From contig PBTY01000033.1 in NCBI GenBank assembly GCA_002729235.1, positions 27,701 through 75,408 on the forward strand: 47,708 nt of DNA, given 5' to 3'. The DNA is from Rickettsiales bacterium. Its GTDB lineage: Bacteria; Bacteroidota; Bacteroidia; Cytophagales; Cyclobacteriaceae. This document shows, piece by piece, positions 24,518-33,993 of the stretch. Numbering within the stretch: position 1 is the first letter of the stretch; each line of letters starts with the position of its first letter. Position numbers and translations under genes: made by a program. Below the pieces are notes generated by a model. The model worked only from the letters and a program-made list of their open reading frames with translations. It had not been told where the DNA came from and did not search any database.

Positions 24518-24940
24518 ATGAAAAAATCATCTTTTACTTTTTCTAAAGAAATCAACATCACTCCAGAACAAGCTTGGAAAATAATTGGGGCTGTCAACGG
24601 AGTGGACAAATGGGTAGGACCTATCACTGCATGTAGCGTAGATGGAGACAAGCGTGTTTGCGCTACAGAAGAAGGCTCCTTTGAAGAAGATATACTTAAA
24701 ATAGATCACGAAAACCGTGTATTTAAATACGGAATCCCTAAACAACACATGGTTCCAGTTTCCAACATTATTGGACAAATGTCTGTAACCAACGGCACCA
24801 ACAATCAGGCTATAGTCACCTGGACCTGGAACTTCGACGTGACTGAAGAAAATGAAGCTGTCGCGAAAGAGACATTCAACATGCTTGGCAGTATGGGTAT
24901 CAACGGAATTGAACAGTTGGTTTTAACCGAAGCGGCATAA
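24518..24940 (+). CDS. SRPBCC (START-like) family protein
   Basis: A 140-residue single-domain protein with the helix-grip pattern: N-terminal strand FTFSKEINITPEQAWKIIGA, central strands with WVGPITACSVDGDKRVC, and a long C-terminal helix (VAKETFNMLGSMGINGIEQL). The family binds small hydrophobic ligands in a deep cavity; some members are polyketide cyclases or lipid carriers. It is followed by a terminator-like hairpin and an AraC regulator, then a second SRPBCC gene, so the group may respond to a lipophilic compound. The substrate is unknown. Confidence 0.88.
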   Translation: MKKSSFTFSKEINITPEQAWKIIGAVNGVDKWVGPITACSVDGDKRVCATEEGSFEEDILKIDHENRVFKYGIPKQHMVPVSNIIGQMSVTNGTNNQAIVTWTWNFDVTEENEAVAKETFNMLGSMGINGIEQLVLTEAA

Positions 24941-24966
24941 GTCATTATCTTTAACTTACGTACTCT

Positions 24967-24990
24967 AACCCGGCACAGCCGGGTTAATTA
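24967..24990 (+). terminator. Rho-independent terminator
   Basis: AACCCGGC (24967-24974), ACA loop, GCCGGGTT (24978-24985), then AATTA TTCC. A GC-rich 8-bp perfect stem, 27 bp after the SRPBCC stop. The T-run is weak, but stem strength and position fit termination. It ends 16 bp before the AraC start, so it is also inside that gene's probable leader. Confidence 0.65.
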
Positions 24991-25001
24991 TTCCTATATC
25001 A

Positions 25002-25853
25002 ATGCTGATTGATCACAAATGCCTAAATCTGGATGGTAAGATGATTTTTGAGAAAGCTATCCTCAAGACTCCATTTACCAGACCTAATCCCATGCCTGAT
25101 GAGGCTTGCTTCTTATTCATTAAGAGAGGATATGCATCCCATTACTCGGAAGTAACTCAGCAAAACATCTATACCAATGAAGGTATTCTAATGAAATGCG
25201 GAAGCTATTTGATCAAAATGCTTTCAGACAATGAAGAAGGAACTTATGAAGCAATAGCTGTTCATTTATACCCCGAAATCCTAAATAAAATCTATCAAAA
25301 TGAACTTCCTAGTTTTCTAACCTCCGTGAAAGAGAACCCGGTCGCTTCTCCAACATTTAAAGTTTCGAACGATGAGCTATTTGATAAGTTCTTTGAAGGA
25401 ATGATGTTTTACTTTTCCAATCCTGAGCTAGTAAATGAGGAATTGATCGTTTTAAAATTGAAGGAAATTCTGCTACTCCTCAACAATACAAAAGGATCAG
25501 AGCAACTACATCAGATTCTTTCATCGCTATTTTCAGCAAAAGAACACTCCTTTCGTAGCATTATTGAAGCTCACATTTTTGAAGACCTGTCACTCGATGA
25601 TTTGGCGGTTCTCTGTGGACAAAGCCTCTCGTCTTTCAAAAGAAGTTTCCAAAACATCTTTCAAATGAGCCCAGCGAAATACATAAAAGAACGAAGATTA
25701 GAGAAAGCTGCCCGCTTATTGAAAGGAAAAGAATATTCGATTTCGGAAATTGCCTATCAATGTGCTTTTAGTGATTTGGGACATTTTTCTAAAAGCTTTA
25801 GAACCCATTATAATTGCTCGCCATCAGAATACCGCACTAATCTCCCCTCCTGA
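25002..25853 (+). CDS. AraC family transcriptional regulator
   Basis: A 283-residue regulator. Residues 1-170 are a sensing domain without a clear name. The C-terminal AraC-type DNA-binding domain (about 185-283) contains two helix-turn-helix units: DLSLDDLAVLCGQSLSSFKR and the typical second unit YSISEIAYQCAFSDLGHFSK with SFRTHYNCSPSEYR. It is flanked by two SRPBCC genes in the same direction, which it may control, with their ligands or products as possible effectors; this is inference from position. The start at 25002 is the first ATG after the terminator. Confidence 0.94.
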   Translation: MLIDHKCLNLDGKMIFEKAILKTPFTRPNPMPDEACFLFIKRGYASHYSEVTQQNIYTNEGILMKCGSYLIKMLSDNEEGTYEAIAVHLYPEILNKIYQNELPSFLTSVKENPVASPTFKVSNDELFDKFFEGMMFYFSNPELVNEELIVLKLKEILLLLNNTKGSEQLHQILSSLFSAKEHSFRSIIEAHIFEDLSLDDLAVLCGQSLSSFKRSFQNIFQMSPAKYIKERRLEKAARLLKGKEYSISEIAYQCAFSDLGHFSKSFRTHYNCSPSEYRTNLPS

Positions 25854-25875
25854 TCGAAATGACCCAAACCCTGAC

Positions 25876-25926
25876 CTTTTTATACCAATAGAAAAGCTCA
25901 TCAAGCTGCTTCTTTGTATAAAAAAG
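25876..25926 (+). promoter_or_regulatory. Two-tier inverted repeat ending 2 nt before an SRPBCC start
   Basis: CTTTTTATAC (25876-25885) pairs with GTATAAAAAAG (25916-25926) with one extra A. Inside, AGAA-A-AGC (25890-25897) pairs with GCT-GC-TTCT (25905-25913) around a 7-nt loop. The outer arm ends two bases before the ATG at 25929. Almost the entire 75-bp spacer is taken up by this fold. Confidence 0.6.
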
Positions 25927-25928
25927 TC

Positions 25929-26402
25929 ATGGACATTCTGGTTACCAAAAAGATTAATGCTTCGAAAGAAAGTGTCTGGAGACACCTTTCCGAATTCGAA
26001 AACATTCATAAGTTCCATCCATTATTGAAGACTTCAGGTTATGTAGAAGGGTCGTGCGATCATACTCCGGGAGCTACAAGACAATGTGATATGGTCGATG
26101 GAAGCTACCTGAAAGAGCGAATCGTTGATTGGCAAGAAAATTCTCATTACTCTATAGAAGTGTATGAAACTTCTCTACCTGTTAGCTCAAGCAAAGCAAC
26201 GCTCGGTGTGAATAAAATCGATAGTGAACACTCCATCGCCTATATGCACATTCAGCTAAAATCGAAACACGCACTATTAACTCCATTTCTCTATTTAGCC
26301 TTCCGGTTTTATGCAGGACCTGCCATTCTCAGAGGATTAAAGAAAATAAGTGAAACCATTCTTTTCGCAGATTCTGATTTTGAAATGCAAACCTCCTCAT
26401 GA
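25929..26402 (+). CDS. SRPBCC (START-like) family protein
   Basis: 157 residues from the ATG at 25929; an in-frame TTG 15 bp upstream (25914) lies inside a hairpin arm and is less likely. Helix-grip pattern: MDILVTKKINASKESVWRHL, HKFHPLLKTSGYVEG, then strands through HSIAYMHIQLKSKHALLTPF and a C-terminal helix (RGLKKISETIL). This is the 'polyketide cyclase / MxaD-like' subtype with a hydrophobic pocket. It follows the AraC regulator by 75 bp. The ligand is unknown. Confidence 0.88.
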   Translation: MDILVTKKINASKESVWRHLSEFENIHKFHPLLKTSGYVEGSCDHTPGATRQCDMVDGSYLKERIVDWQENSHYSIEVYETSLPVSSSKATLGVNKIDSEHSIAYMHIQLKSKHALLTPFLYLAFRFYAGPAILRGLKKISETILFADSDFEMQTSS

Positions 26403-26420
26403 TCCACTAGTTTTATACCT

Positions 26421-27092
26421 ATGATAAGTCAAGAAAGCTTCCAATTCCTTACTGAACTGAGTAATAATAACGATCGTGATTGGTTTGACAGCCATAAATC
26501 TGATTTTGAGCACTACAAAGAGGAGTTCAAAAGACTTCATAAAGAAGTTGAAAAGCACATGAATACTCATGATCAGATCGGAGGAAGTAAAGTATACAGG
26601 ATTTATCGAGATGTTCGATTCTCCAAGGACAAAACTCCCTACAAGACCTACTGGGCTGGATCATTTAAACGAGCCACACACCATTTGAGAGGTGGCTATT
26701 ATTATCAGTTACAACCTGGTAAGAGCTACATTGCTGGAGGCTTTTTCGGACCGAACTCACAAGATTTACTTCATTTAAGAAAGCAAATCAGCCAGGATCC
26801 TGAGTTTTTGAATTCTGTCTTAAACAACAAATCATTTAAAGACACCTTCGGTGAATTGACAGGAGAAAAGGTAAAAACATCACCAAAGGGATTTTCTGCT
26901 GATGATCCAGCGATTGAATTACTACGGCACAAGCAGTTTCTGGTTTATAAATATCTCACCGATGAAGAGGTACTAGGATCCAAACTTGTCCAAATTATCA
27001 ATGAAACGATCCAGGCAATGAGACCCTTTTTCGATGTAATGAGTGATTATTTAACAACTGATCTAAACGGCGAGTCTTTATTGGATGCATAA
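26421..27092 (+). CDS. DUF2461 family protein
   Basis: A 223-residue cytoplasmic protein with the family's hallmark start (FQFLTELSNNNDRDWFDSHK) and the central block VYRIYRDVRFSKDKTPYKTY followed by GGYYYQLQPGKSYIAGGFF. Function of the family is not established. It is widespread in Bacteroidota as a single gene. It follows the second SRPBCC gene by 18 bp and probably shares its transcript, which ends in the hairpin at 27091-27125. Confidence 0.94.
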   Translation: MISQESFQFLTELSNNNDRDWFDSHKSDFEHYKEEFKRLHKEVEKHMNTHDQIGGSKVYRIYRDVRFSKDKTPYKTYWAGSFKRATHHLRGGYYYQLQPGKSYIAGGFFGPNSQDLLHLRKQISQDPEFLNSVLNNKSFKDTFGELTGEKVKTSPKGFSADDPAIELLRHKQFLVYKYLTDEEVLGSKLVQIINETIQAMRPFFDVMSDYLTTDLNGESLLDA

Positions 27093-27125
27093 AAAAAAGA
27101 GGCTCCATCAGAACCTCTCTTTTCA
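27091..27125. terminator. Bidirectional intrinsic terminator
   Basis: An A-run, AGAGG, an 11-nt loop, CCTCT and CTTTTC form a hairpin (27099-27118) with A-rich and T-rich flanks. It lies between the convergent DUF2461 and leuA genes, so it can end transcription from both sides. Confidence 0.75.
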
Positions 27126-27152
27126 TTAAGTTAACCATAATTCAAAATCGTA

Positions 27153-28673
27153 TTAAGCGCTAGCCTTAACTGCTTTGTTTTTAACCGACGCTATTTTATT
27201 GATTGCATCAACATATGCTTTGACAGATGCAATAATCATGTCTTTATGCACTCCGAATCCCATGTAGTGCTGCTCATCATACTTCACTCGTAGGTGAACT
27301 TTACCATCATCGTCTCTATTACCCATGGACTGAACAAGGAATTCGTCCATATCAAAAGTATCTCCTAGAATTTGATCTACTGCACGGAAAGCAGCATCTA
27401 CAGATCCAGTTCCAGTAGCAGATGCATGAAGTACTTCGTTATTTACTTCCAACTCAACAGTGGCTGACGGAAATACATTCTCTCCACAAATGATCTGAAC
27501 GTTTTTCAATTTGATGCTTCCTTGAGGAAGTGCACCTTCCACCAATACGATCAAATCTTCATCCGTAACATCTTTCTTCTGATCAGCCATTTTAAGGAAC
27601 TCTTCATATACTTCCTCCACACGCTTCTCATCCAAATTATATCCCAAACGATCCAAGTGATACTTCAAAGCTGCCTTACCACTTCTAGCCGTCAAGATAA
27701 TCGAAGACTGAGGTATACCTACATCCTCCGGATCAAGTATCTCATAACTTTCTCTGTGCTTGATCACACCATCCTGGTGAATACCAGAAGAGTGAGCAAA
27801 CGCATTTCTTCCAACAATCGCCTTGTTCGGCTGCACTGGCATACGCATCATTTTACTGACCAATAAGCTCAATGCATAAATATGCTTGCTGTTAATATTA
27901 GTATGCACATCAATGTCTCGGTGCGTCTTCATGATCATTGCAACCTCTTCCAAAGAAGTATTACCAGCACGCTCACCGATACCATTGATTGTCACCTCTA
28001 CCTGACGAGCACCATTCAATACACCAGCCATTGTGTTGGCTGTAGCCAATCCAAGGTCATTGTGACAGTGGCAAGAAAGGATGGCCTTTTCAATTCCTTT
28101 TACATTTTCTTTCAGGTACTTAATCTTCGCACCGTATTCTTCAGGAAGACAATATCCCGTGGTATCCGGAATGTTAACAACTGTAGCACCAGCAGCAATT
28201 ACTGCCTCTACCATGCGAGCCAGGTATTCGTTTTCTGTTCTACCAGCATCTTCGCAGTAAAACTCTACATCTTCTACGTATTTCTTCGCATACTTCGTAG
28301 CTGCGATCGCTCTTTCAAGAATCTTTTCTCTATCACTTCTAAACTTGTATTTGATGTGATAATCAGAAGAACCGATTCCTGTATGAATTCTTTTTCGCTT
28401 AGCGTATTTCAACGCATCAGCTGCAAAGTCAATGTCTTTTTCAACAGAACGAGTCAAAGCACAAATTACTGGCTCTGATACCGCCTTAGAAATTTCAATC
28501 ACCGAGTTGAAATCCATAGGACTGGAAATAGGGAATCCAGCTTCTATGATATCCACTCCGAGAAGTTCCAGCTCCTTCGCTATCTCGATCTTTTCAGGGG
28601 TAGATAACTGGCAGCCCGGGACTTGTTCCCCGTCTCTCAATGTGGTGTCAAATACATAAACTTTATCACTCAT
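27153..28673 (-). CDS. leuA: 2-isopropylmalate synthase
   Basis: A 506-residue enzyme condensing acetyl-CoA with 3-methyl-2-oxobutanoate (2-oxoisovalerate) to 2-isopropylmalate, the first committed step to leucine. The TIM-barrel start [20 protein letters not shown] has the catalytic Arg13 and metal-binding Asp14; further metal ligands lie in [19 protein letters not shown], and the linker carries [10 protein letters not shown]. The C-terminal part (about 390-500) is the LeuA allosteric dimer domain ([20 protein letters not shown]), so feedback inhibition by leucine is expected. It is the last gene of the leu operon, 11 bp after leuB. Length is normal for the family. Confidence 0.96.
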   Translation of the reverse strand: MSDKVYVFDTTLRDGEQVPGCQLSTPEKIEIAKELELLGVDIIEAGFPISSPMDFNSVIEISKAVSEPVICALTRSVEKDIDFAADALKYAKRKRIHTGIGSSDYHIKYKFRSDREKILERAIAATKYAKKYVEDVEFYCEDAGRTENEYLARMVEAVIAAGATVVNIPDTTGYCLPEEYGAKIKYLKENVKGIEKAILSCHCHNDLGLATANTMAGVLNGARQVEVTINGIGERAGNTSLEEVAMIMKTHRDIDVHTNINSKHIYALSLLVSKMMRMPVQPNKAIVGRNAFAHSSGIHQDGVIKHRESYEILDPEDVGIPQSSIILTARSGKAALKYHLDRLGYNLDEKRVEEVYEEFLKMADQKKDVTDEDLIVLVEGALPQGSIKLKNVQIICGENVFPSATVELEVNNEVLHASATGTGSVDAAFRAVDQILGDTFDMDEFLVQSMGNRDDDGKVHLRVKYDEQHYMGFGVHKDMIIASVKAYVDAINKIASVKNKAVKASA

Positions 28674-28684
28674 GATTGTTTGTT

Positions 28685-29779
28685 TTAAGATGCGACTGCT
28701 GCCTTGATTCGGTCGACGACTTGCTGACCTATGGCATCAGTTCCCAATATTTTATCTTTAGGTGTTGTGCTTTCTGCGATATCTGCAGTTCTGTAGCCGT
28801 CTTTTAAGACAGCATCTACTGCATCAATTACAGCCTGACTTTCTTCTTTCATTCCAAATGAAATATCTAAAAGCAATGCTGTAGAAAGTATTGTTGCCAG
28901 TGGGTTTGCTTTGTTCTGACCAGCGATATCTGGCGCAGATCCATGGATTGGCTCGTAGATGCCAACACTATCTCCTACCGAAGCAGAAGCAAGCATACCT
29001 AATGAACCAGCAATTTGAGATGCTTCATCAGTTAGGATATCGCCAAACATATTTCCAGTAACCACTACATCAAATTGCTTCGGATCTTTGATCAACTGCA
29101 TCGCTGCATTGTCTATGAACATGTGAACCAATTTCACTTCCGGATAGTCTTTTGCTACTTCATTCACGGTTTCTCTCCAAAGTCTGGAAGACTCCAAAAC
29201 ATTGGCTTTATCGATAGAATGAAGAATCTTTCTTCTGGTCATTGCCGCATCAAATGCTTTTTCAGCGATTCTGCGAACTTCCATTTTAGAGTAACGCATC
29301 GTATCGATTGCTACTTCTCCATTTTCTTGTCTTTCTCTAGGCTCACCGAAGTAGATTCCACCTGTTAGCTCTCTAAAGAAAAGAATATCTGAACCCATCA
29401 ATATCTCTGGCTTGATACTGCTGGCATGTGCCAGCTCATCAAAAATCTGGATTGGACGGATATTGGTGTACAACCCAAGAGACTTTCTGATCTTCAATAG
29501 ACCTTGCTCTGGACGTACCTTTTTTGAAGGGTCATTGTCATACATTGGATGACCTACTGCTCCTAAAAGAATAGCATCAGCTGCTTTACAAGCATCAAGT
29601 GTTTCATCTGGTAAAGGATCACCAGTTGCCTCGATTGCTGCATGTCCTATTAAATGATTTTGGAAAGAGAAGGTATGACCGAAAGCATCAGCGATATTTT
29701 TTAAAACATCATTACCCCACGCTGTTACTTCCGGTCCGATACCGTCTCCTCCTAGTATTACTATATTTTTATTTGCCAT
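28685..29779 (-). CDS. leuB: 3-isopropylmalate dehydrogenase
   Basis: A 364-residue NAD-dependent enzyme oxidising and decarboxylating 3-isopropylmalate to 4-methyl-2-oxopentanoate. Visible signatures: N-terminal [17 protein letters not shown], substrate-binding loop [17 protein letters not shown], catalytic Tyr in [20 protein letters not shown], metal and NAD region [20 protein letters not shown], and [20 protein letters not shown]. It lies between leuD (94 bp upstream) and leuA. The leuD-leuB gap contains two small stems, TCAAC/GTTGA at 29786-29798 and GTGAG/CTCAC near 29818, which might tune expression inside the operon. Confidence 0.96.
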   Translation of the reverse strand: MANKNIVILGGDGIGPEVTAWGNDVLKNIADAFGHTFSFQNHLIGHAAIEATGDPLPDETLDACKAADAILLGAVGHPMYDNDPSKKVRPEQGLLKIRKSLGLYTNIRPIQIFDELAHASSIKPEILMGSDILFFRELTGGIYFGEPRERQENGEVAIDTMRYSKMEVRRIAEKAFDAAMTRRKILHSIDKANVLESSRLWRETVNEVAKDYPEVKLVHMFIDNAAMQLIKDPKQFDVVVTGNMFGDILTDEASQIAGSLGMLASASVGDSVGIYEPIHGSAPDIAGQNKANPLATILSTALLLDISFGMKEESQAVIDAVDAVLKDGYRTADIAESTTPKDKILGTDAIGQQVVDRIKAAVAS

Positions 29780-29873
29780 TGTCTATCAACTAAGTTGAAT
29801 TTTATACTTTGAACGAAGTGAGCTTATCACTCACCTTCAATGGTTTATCAATATTATTTCTTCAAGTGACTAC

Positions 29874-30467
29874 CTATGAAAAGGTCACTCGTTTTGACTC
29901 AAATGCTTCTATATCTGCCTTACCGCTCAAGATGTAGTCGATATCATCGTATCCTTTGATCAGACACATCTTCTTGTATGCATTGATTTCAAATGTTTCC
30001 GAATTTCCTGTAGTCTCATTCGTGATGGTTTCTGCTTCTAAATCCACAGAAATCTCTGCTGCAGGATCTTTCTCTACAGTTTCCATAAGCTCTGCTAAAA
30101 ATGCTTCTGATACCTGCACAGGCAGCAATCCATTATTCAAGGAATTGCCTTTAAAGATATCTGCGAAGAAGCTGCTCACCACTACAGCAAAACCATAATC
30201 CTTGATCGCCCATGCAGCATGCTCACGGCTACTACCACAACCAAAGTTCTTTCCAGCAACTAAGACTTTACCATTGTAGGTATCGTCATTTAAGACAAAG
30301 TCAGCCTTTGGCTGGTCATTGCTATCATATCTCCAGTCTCTGAATAAGTTATCTCCAAACCCCTCACGTGTAGTCGCTTTTAGGAAACGAGCTGGAATGA
30401 TCTGGTCTGTATCTATATTTTCAATCGGCAAAGGAACTGCCGTGCTTTTCAATGTTGTAAATCCCAT
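29874..30467 (-). CDS. leuD: 3-isopropylmalate dehydratase small subunit
   Basis: A 197-residue swivel-domain subunit of isopropylmalate isomerase. Family signatures: [19 protein letters not shown] near the N-terminus and [20 protein letters not shown], where the CGSSREH loop closes over the substrate at the iron-sulfur cluster of LeuC. Its start codon overlaps the leuC stop by one base (TAATG), which fits a 1:1 complex made by coupled translation. Length is the normal bacterial type. Confidence 0.96.
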   Translation of the reverse strand: MGFTTLKSTAVPLPIENIDTDQIIPARFLKATTREGFGDNLFRDWRYDSNDQPKADFVLNDDTYNGKVLVAGKNFGCGSSREHAAWAIKDYGFAVVVSSFFADIFKGNSLNNGLLPVQVSEAFLAELMETVEKDPAAEISVDLEAETITNETTGNSETFEINAYKKMCLIKGYDDIDYILSGKADIEAFESKRVTFS

Positions 30468-31864
30468 TATGCAATCATTTCTCTAATGTCCGAAATCTCC
30501 CCAGTTACTGCAGCTGCAGCTGCCATCAATGGACTCACCAAAAATGTTCTGGCTCCAGGTCCCTGACGTCCTTCAAAGTTTCTATTGGAAGTACTTACAC
30601 AATACTTGCCTGCAGGCACCTTGTCTTCATTCATACCCAGGCATGCTGAGCACCCTGGCTGACGAAGTTCAAAACCGGCAGCAGTGAAGACTTTATCCAA
30701 TCCTTCTTCGATTGCCTGAGCTTCCACCCCTTTTGATCCAGGAACGATCCATACATTCACACCGTCAGCTTTCTTTTTGTCTTTCACAAATTCAGCTACT
30801 TCTCTCAAGTCTTCTATTCTTGAGTTGGTACAGCTTCCAATGAATACATAATCTATCTTCTTTCCTTTCAATGCTTGATTAGGATCCAAGCCCATGTAAG
30901 CAAGCGCTTTGGTCATGTCCTTAGCCGTACCCCCAATAGCCACATCTGGAATAGATTGAGATACTCCCATTCCCATTCCCGGATTAGTACCATAAGTGAT
31001 CCATGGCTCAATATCTTCTGCATTGAATACTTCTACTCTATCGTACACTGCATCTGCATCGCTCGGAAGAGTCTTCCAATAAGCAACAGCTTTTTCCCAG
31101 GCTTCACCTTTTGGAGCAAACTCTCTTCCTTTCACGTATTCGAAAGTAGTTTCGTCTGGAGCGATCATTCCACCACGAGCACCCATCTCGATACTCATGT
31201 TACAAATGGTCATTCTAGCTTCCATAGAAAGCGAAGTAATCGCAGAACCGGCATACTCCACAAAATATCCAGTTCCACCAGCAGCAGATAGCTGTGTGAT
31301 GATGTAAAGAATGATATCCTTAGCTCCCACTCCTTTTCCTAGCGTACCATTTACCTCAATGCGCATGGTCTTAGGTTTTGCCTGAAGCAAACATTGAGTA
31401 GCAAGCACTTGCTCTACCTGTGAAGTACCAATTCCGAAAGCTATACTTCCAAAGGCTCCGTGAGTAGAGGTATGACTATCACCACAAACCATGGTCATAC
31501 CAGGCTGTGTGAGTCCCAAATCAGGTCCGATCACATGAACAATACCTTGCTTCTCGTGACCTAAATCGTATAGCTCCACACCAAACTCCGCACAGTTTTC
31601 ACGCAGCTTTTGCACCTGAAATCTTGACAACTCTTCCTTGATTGGAAGGTGCTGATTGATTGTAGGAACATTATGATCTGCCGTAGCTGAAGTTTGCTCT
31701 GGTCTGAATACAGGGAGACCTCTCTTTCTCAAACCGTCAAAGGCTTGAGGAGAAGTAACCTCGTGTATGTAATGTCTGTCAATGTAAAGAACATCCGGAA
31801 AACCCGGCTTAGAAGAAACCACATGTGATTCCCAAACTTTCTCGAAAAGTGTCTTTCCCGCCAT
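30467..31864 (-). CDS. leuC: 3-isopropylmalate dehydratase large subunit
   Basis: A 465-residue aconitase-family subunit that converts 2- to 3-isopropylmalate together with LeuD. The [4Fe-4S] ligands are Cys345 in [13 protein letters not shown] and Cys405/Cys408 in [11 protein letters not shown], matching the E. coli spacing. Other family blocks: [26 protein letters not shown] and [15 protein letters not shown]. It is the first gene of the minus-strand operon leuC-leuD-leuB-leuA. The 158-bp gap upstream is divergent with the next gene and must hold both promoters; no leucine-rich leader peptide is visible. Confidence 0.97.
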   Translation of the reverse strand: MAGKTLFEKVWESHVVSSKPGFPDVLYIDRHYIHEVTSPQAFDGLRKRGLPVFRPEQTSATADHNVPTINQHLPIKEELSRFQVQKLRENCAEFGVELYDLGHEKQGIVHVIGPDLGLTQPGMTMVCGDSHTSTHGAFGSIAFGIGTSQVEQVLATQCLLQAKPKTMRIEVNGTLGKGVGAKDIILYIITQLSAAGGTGYFVEYAGSAITSLSMEARMTICNMSIEMGARGGMIAPDETTFEYVKGREFAPKGEAWEKAVAYWKTLPSDADAVYDRVEVFNAEDIEPWITYGTNPGMGMGVSQSIPDVAIGGTAKDMTKALAYMGLDPNQALKGKKIDYVFIGSCTNSRIEDLREVAEFVKDKKKADGVNVWIVPGSKGVEAQAIEEGLDKVFTAAGFELRQPGCSACLGMNEDKVPAGKYCVSTSNRNFEGRQGPGARTFLVSPLMAAAAAVTGEISDIREMIA

Positions 31865-32022
31865 TAAAATCGTCTGAGTCTTTTTCTATTCTAAATTCAG
31901 GTCTGTAATCTAGATGTACAAAGAGGAAGTCTAAAACCTAATAAAAATTTAATTACGATCTCTAACCGAATTATTTGAATTAATTATAACTAAATTGGCT
32001 CCAATACAACATTTTAACTACT

Positions 32023-33582
32023 ATGTCTAAAGACAGATCTGACCACTTGTACACCCTGATCAAGTCGATGAAGAAAAGCGAGAAGCGCTACTTCAAAGTT
32101 CAGAATAGTAGTGGGTCCAAAGATGAATCAAAGTACCTAATGTTATTCGATGCCTTGTCTGAGCAAGAGGCATTTAATGAGGAATTAATTATTCAAAACA
32201 ATACATGGATTAATCCCCAACAATTCAGCAATCTCAAGGCTCATTTGTATAAAAAAATTCTTCATAGCCTCAAAGAATATACCGCCTCTTCTAACGAGGA
32301 TATCAACATTCGCGAACAGATTGACTTTATTCAAATTCTTTTTGATAGAAGCTTATACCAACAAAGCATGCAGCTACTACAGAAGGTAAAAAAAGCGATC
32401 AAAAAGAGTGACAACCTGGAACTACAGCTCGAGGTACTCAAGTGGGAAAAGAACTTATTACCATATACTCTTGGACGAAATAATATTCAGCGAGTCAATC
32501 AGATTGTAGCAGAAGCTAATACCATCAATGAACGCCTATCTCGAGTCAATATCCTAACCAATCTATCTGTTGAATTGAATGCTATCTACCTTAAGACTGG
32601 CTACATCCGAGGTAAAGAAGACAAAGAGAGAATTCAGCAAATCTTTGATGAGCAACTTCCTGAATGGGAGGTGAAGGAATTTTCATTTCGAGAAAAACTA
32701 CTTTGGTATGAGATTCAATTGAGTTACTATAGCTTCATCCAGGAATTCAACGAAGTATACAACTATGCACGTAAATGGGTGGATTTATTTGACCAGACAC
32801 CAAATTCTGCTTTCTACTTTGAGATGTACATCAAGGGATTGAATCAACTCCTTAACGCCCAATCACGTCTTATGAAATACGATGAGTTCTTCGAAACTCA
32901 TAAAATTCTAAGGGACCTGGCTAAGCACCGGCTGATAGGTATCAATGAAAATATCCAGATTCGACTATTTAAGTATAGTTACGCCCACCAATTCAATGGC
33001 TATTTCATGCTAGGAGAATTTACCAAAGGTGTCAAATTACTACAACGCATAGAGACACGACTCGAGAGCTACATTGGAATGATCGACAAGCACTCTGAGC
33101 TAGTACTGTTTTACAAAATAGCCTGTTTGTATTTCGGTAATGGCAATTACAGAAAAGCGCTAAAATGGTTGCATAGAATCATCAATTCCGAGGATCAGGA
33201 TATTCGGGAAGATGTGCACTCATTCGCGCGCATCGTCAACTTGATTACGCACTTTGAGCTCGGGAATAGAGATGTCATCGACTACTATATTAGGTCTACT
33301 TACCGTTTTCTATTGAAGAAAGATGACTTACATGCGTTCCAGCAATACATTCTGGAGTTCCTCAAAAACCTTTCTCGTGAGATTACGCCAAATCAGTTAA
33401 TCGATAGATTCAAAGAACTCAGAAACCAATTAATCATCCTGTCGCAAAGCAAATATGACAAACGCGCCTTTGTTTATTTCGACATCATTTCCTGGCTGGA
33501 GAGTAAAATTGAAAACCGGCCGGTAGAAGATATTATTAAGACCAAATCGCTATCAATCAAGCAGGATTATCTATTGAATTAA
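32023..33582 (+). CDS. Alpha-helical repeat protein of unknown function
   Basis: A 519-residue cytoplasmic protein without signal or membrane segment, almost entirely helical. A conserved N-terminal block (LYTLIKSMKKSEKRYFKVQN) is followed by TPR-like paired helices with a lysine-rich stretch near 120 and segments such as YKIACLYFGNGNYRKALKWL that match the TPR pattern. Many Bacteroidota carry one such single-copy gene. It likely scaffolds protein interactions, but no partner is known. It is transcribed divergently from the leucine operon. A TTTTTGG/CCAAAAA inverted repeat (33583-33614) starts immediately after the stop codon. Confidence 0.88.
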   Translation: MSKDRSDHLYTLIKSMKKSEKRYFKVQNSSGSKDESKYLMLFDALSEQEAFNEELIIQNNTWINPQQFSNLKAHLYKKILHSLKEYTASSNEDINIREQIDFIQILFDRSLYQQSMQLLQKVKKAIKKSDNLELQLEVLKWEKNLLPYTLGRNNIQRVNQIVAEANTINERLSRVNILTNLSVELNAIYLKTGYIRGKEDKERIQQIFDEQLPEWEVKEFSFREKLLWYEIQLSYYSFIQEFNEVYNYARKWVDLFDQTPNSAFYFEMYIKGLNQLLNAQSRLMKYDEFFETHKILRDLAKHRLIGINENIQIRLFKYSYAHQFNGYFMLGEFTKGVKLLQRIETRLESYIGMIDKHSELVLFYKIACLYFGNGNYRKALKWLHRIINSEDQDIREDVHSFARIVNLITHFELGNRDVIDYYIRSTYRFLLKKDDLHAFQQYILEFLKNLSREITPNQLIDRFKELRNQLIILSQSKYDKRAFVYFDIISWLESKIENRPVEDIIKTKSLSIKQDYLLN

Positions 33583-33614
33583 TTTTTGGCTTCCTCTTTT
33601 TACAAAACCAAAAA
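33583..33614 (+). other. Inverted repeat directly after the stop codon
   Basis: TTTTTGG (33583-33589) pairs with CCAAAAA (33608-33614). It could contribute to transcript ending or 3'-end stability, but has no GC-rich stem or downstream T-run, so it is a poor intrinsic terminator. Confidence 0.35.
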
Positions 33615-33767
33615 ACACTTACCAATTCCCCCTAAGCACAATACCTAATAACGCTAGAGAAATAACCTAAATCGCTGATTTTCATCGATTTTCGTCGATT
33701 TGTTTTGGAACTTAATCACAGATACTCGTAGATTATTCTTACTTAACACAGTTAAGGTAGTAGTGTT

Positions 33768-33833
33768 GCAGGGGGCATTCGTCAGTACTCAGTTTAGTCC
33801 GGAACTTTGCCTGAAGATCTGACTACCCCCTGC
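33768..33833 (+). ncRNA. Nested palindrome, candidate structured RNA or small repeat
   Basis: In the 411-bp gap 33583-33993, which holds no gene, three stems are nested: GCAGGGGG (33768-33775) with CCCCCTGC (33826-33833); GTCAG (33781-33785) with CTGAC (33819-33823); TCAG (33789-33792) with CTGA (33811-33814), leaving an 18-nt loop with an AGT/ACT mini-stem. Internal loops are small. No T-run follows. It may be a small RNA, a REP-like palindrome, or a DNA site. Expression is not shown by the sequence. Confidence 0.5.
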
Positions 33834-33971
33834 ATATCTTGCTACATTTTTGAATACTTTTCTATATCAATAATAAGGAGTTAGTCGAAGAAAGACAAAG
33901 TAACCCTTTAGGTTTCAGAACGTTATTCTTTGTGGTTAACCAATTATTGATGTACTTTTATATCCTTATAA

Positions 33972-33984
33972 TGTCTAAAAGACA
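33972..33984 (+). promoter_or_regulatory. Small hairpin before the SiaB-like gene
   Basis: TGTCT, loop AAA, AGACA, ending 9 nt before the ATG at 33994. A TGGTTAACCA palindrome (33933-33942) lies farther upstream. Both are short and might be chance. Confidence 0.3.
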
Positions 33985-33993
33985 CTTTTGCCG

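Noticed and set aside
27882-28478. 198-codon open frame antisense to leuA.
   Set aside because: It lies entirely inside leuA on the other strand, and its amino-acid composition is typical of a reverse-complement shadow. leuA itself is fully supported.
31865-32022. Leucine attenuator leader peptide upstream of leuC.
   Set aside because: The only short frame starting in this stretch on the minus strand has one Leu codon and no nearby terminator/antiterminator stems.
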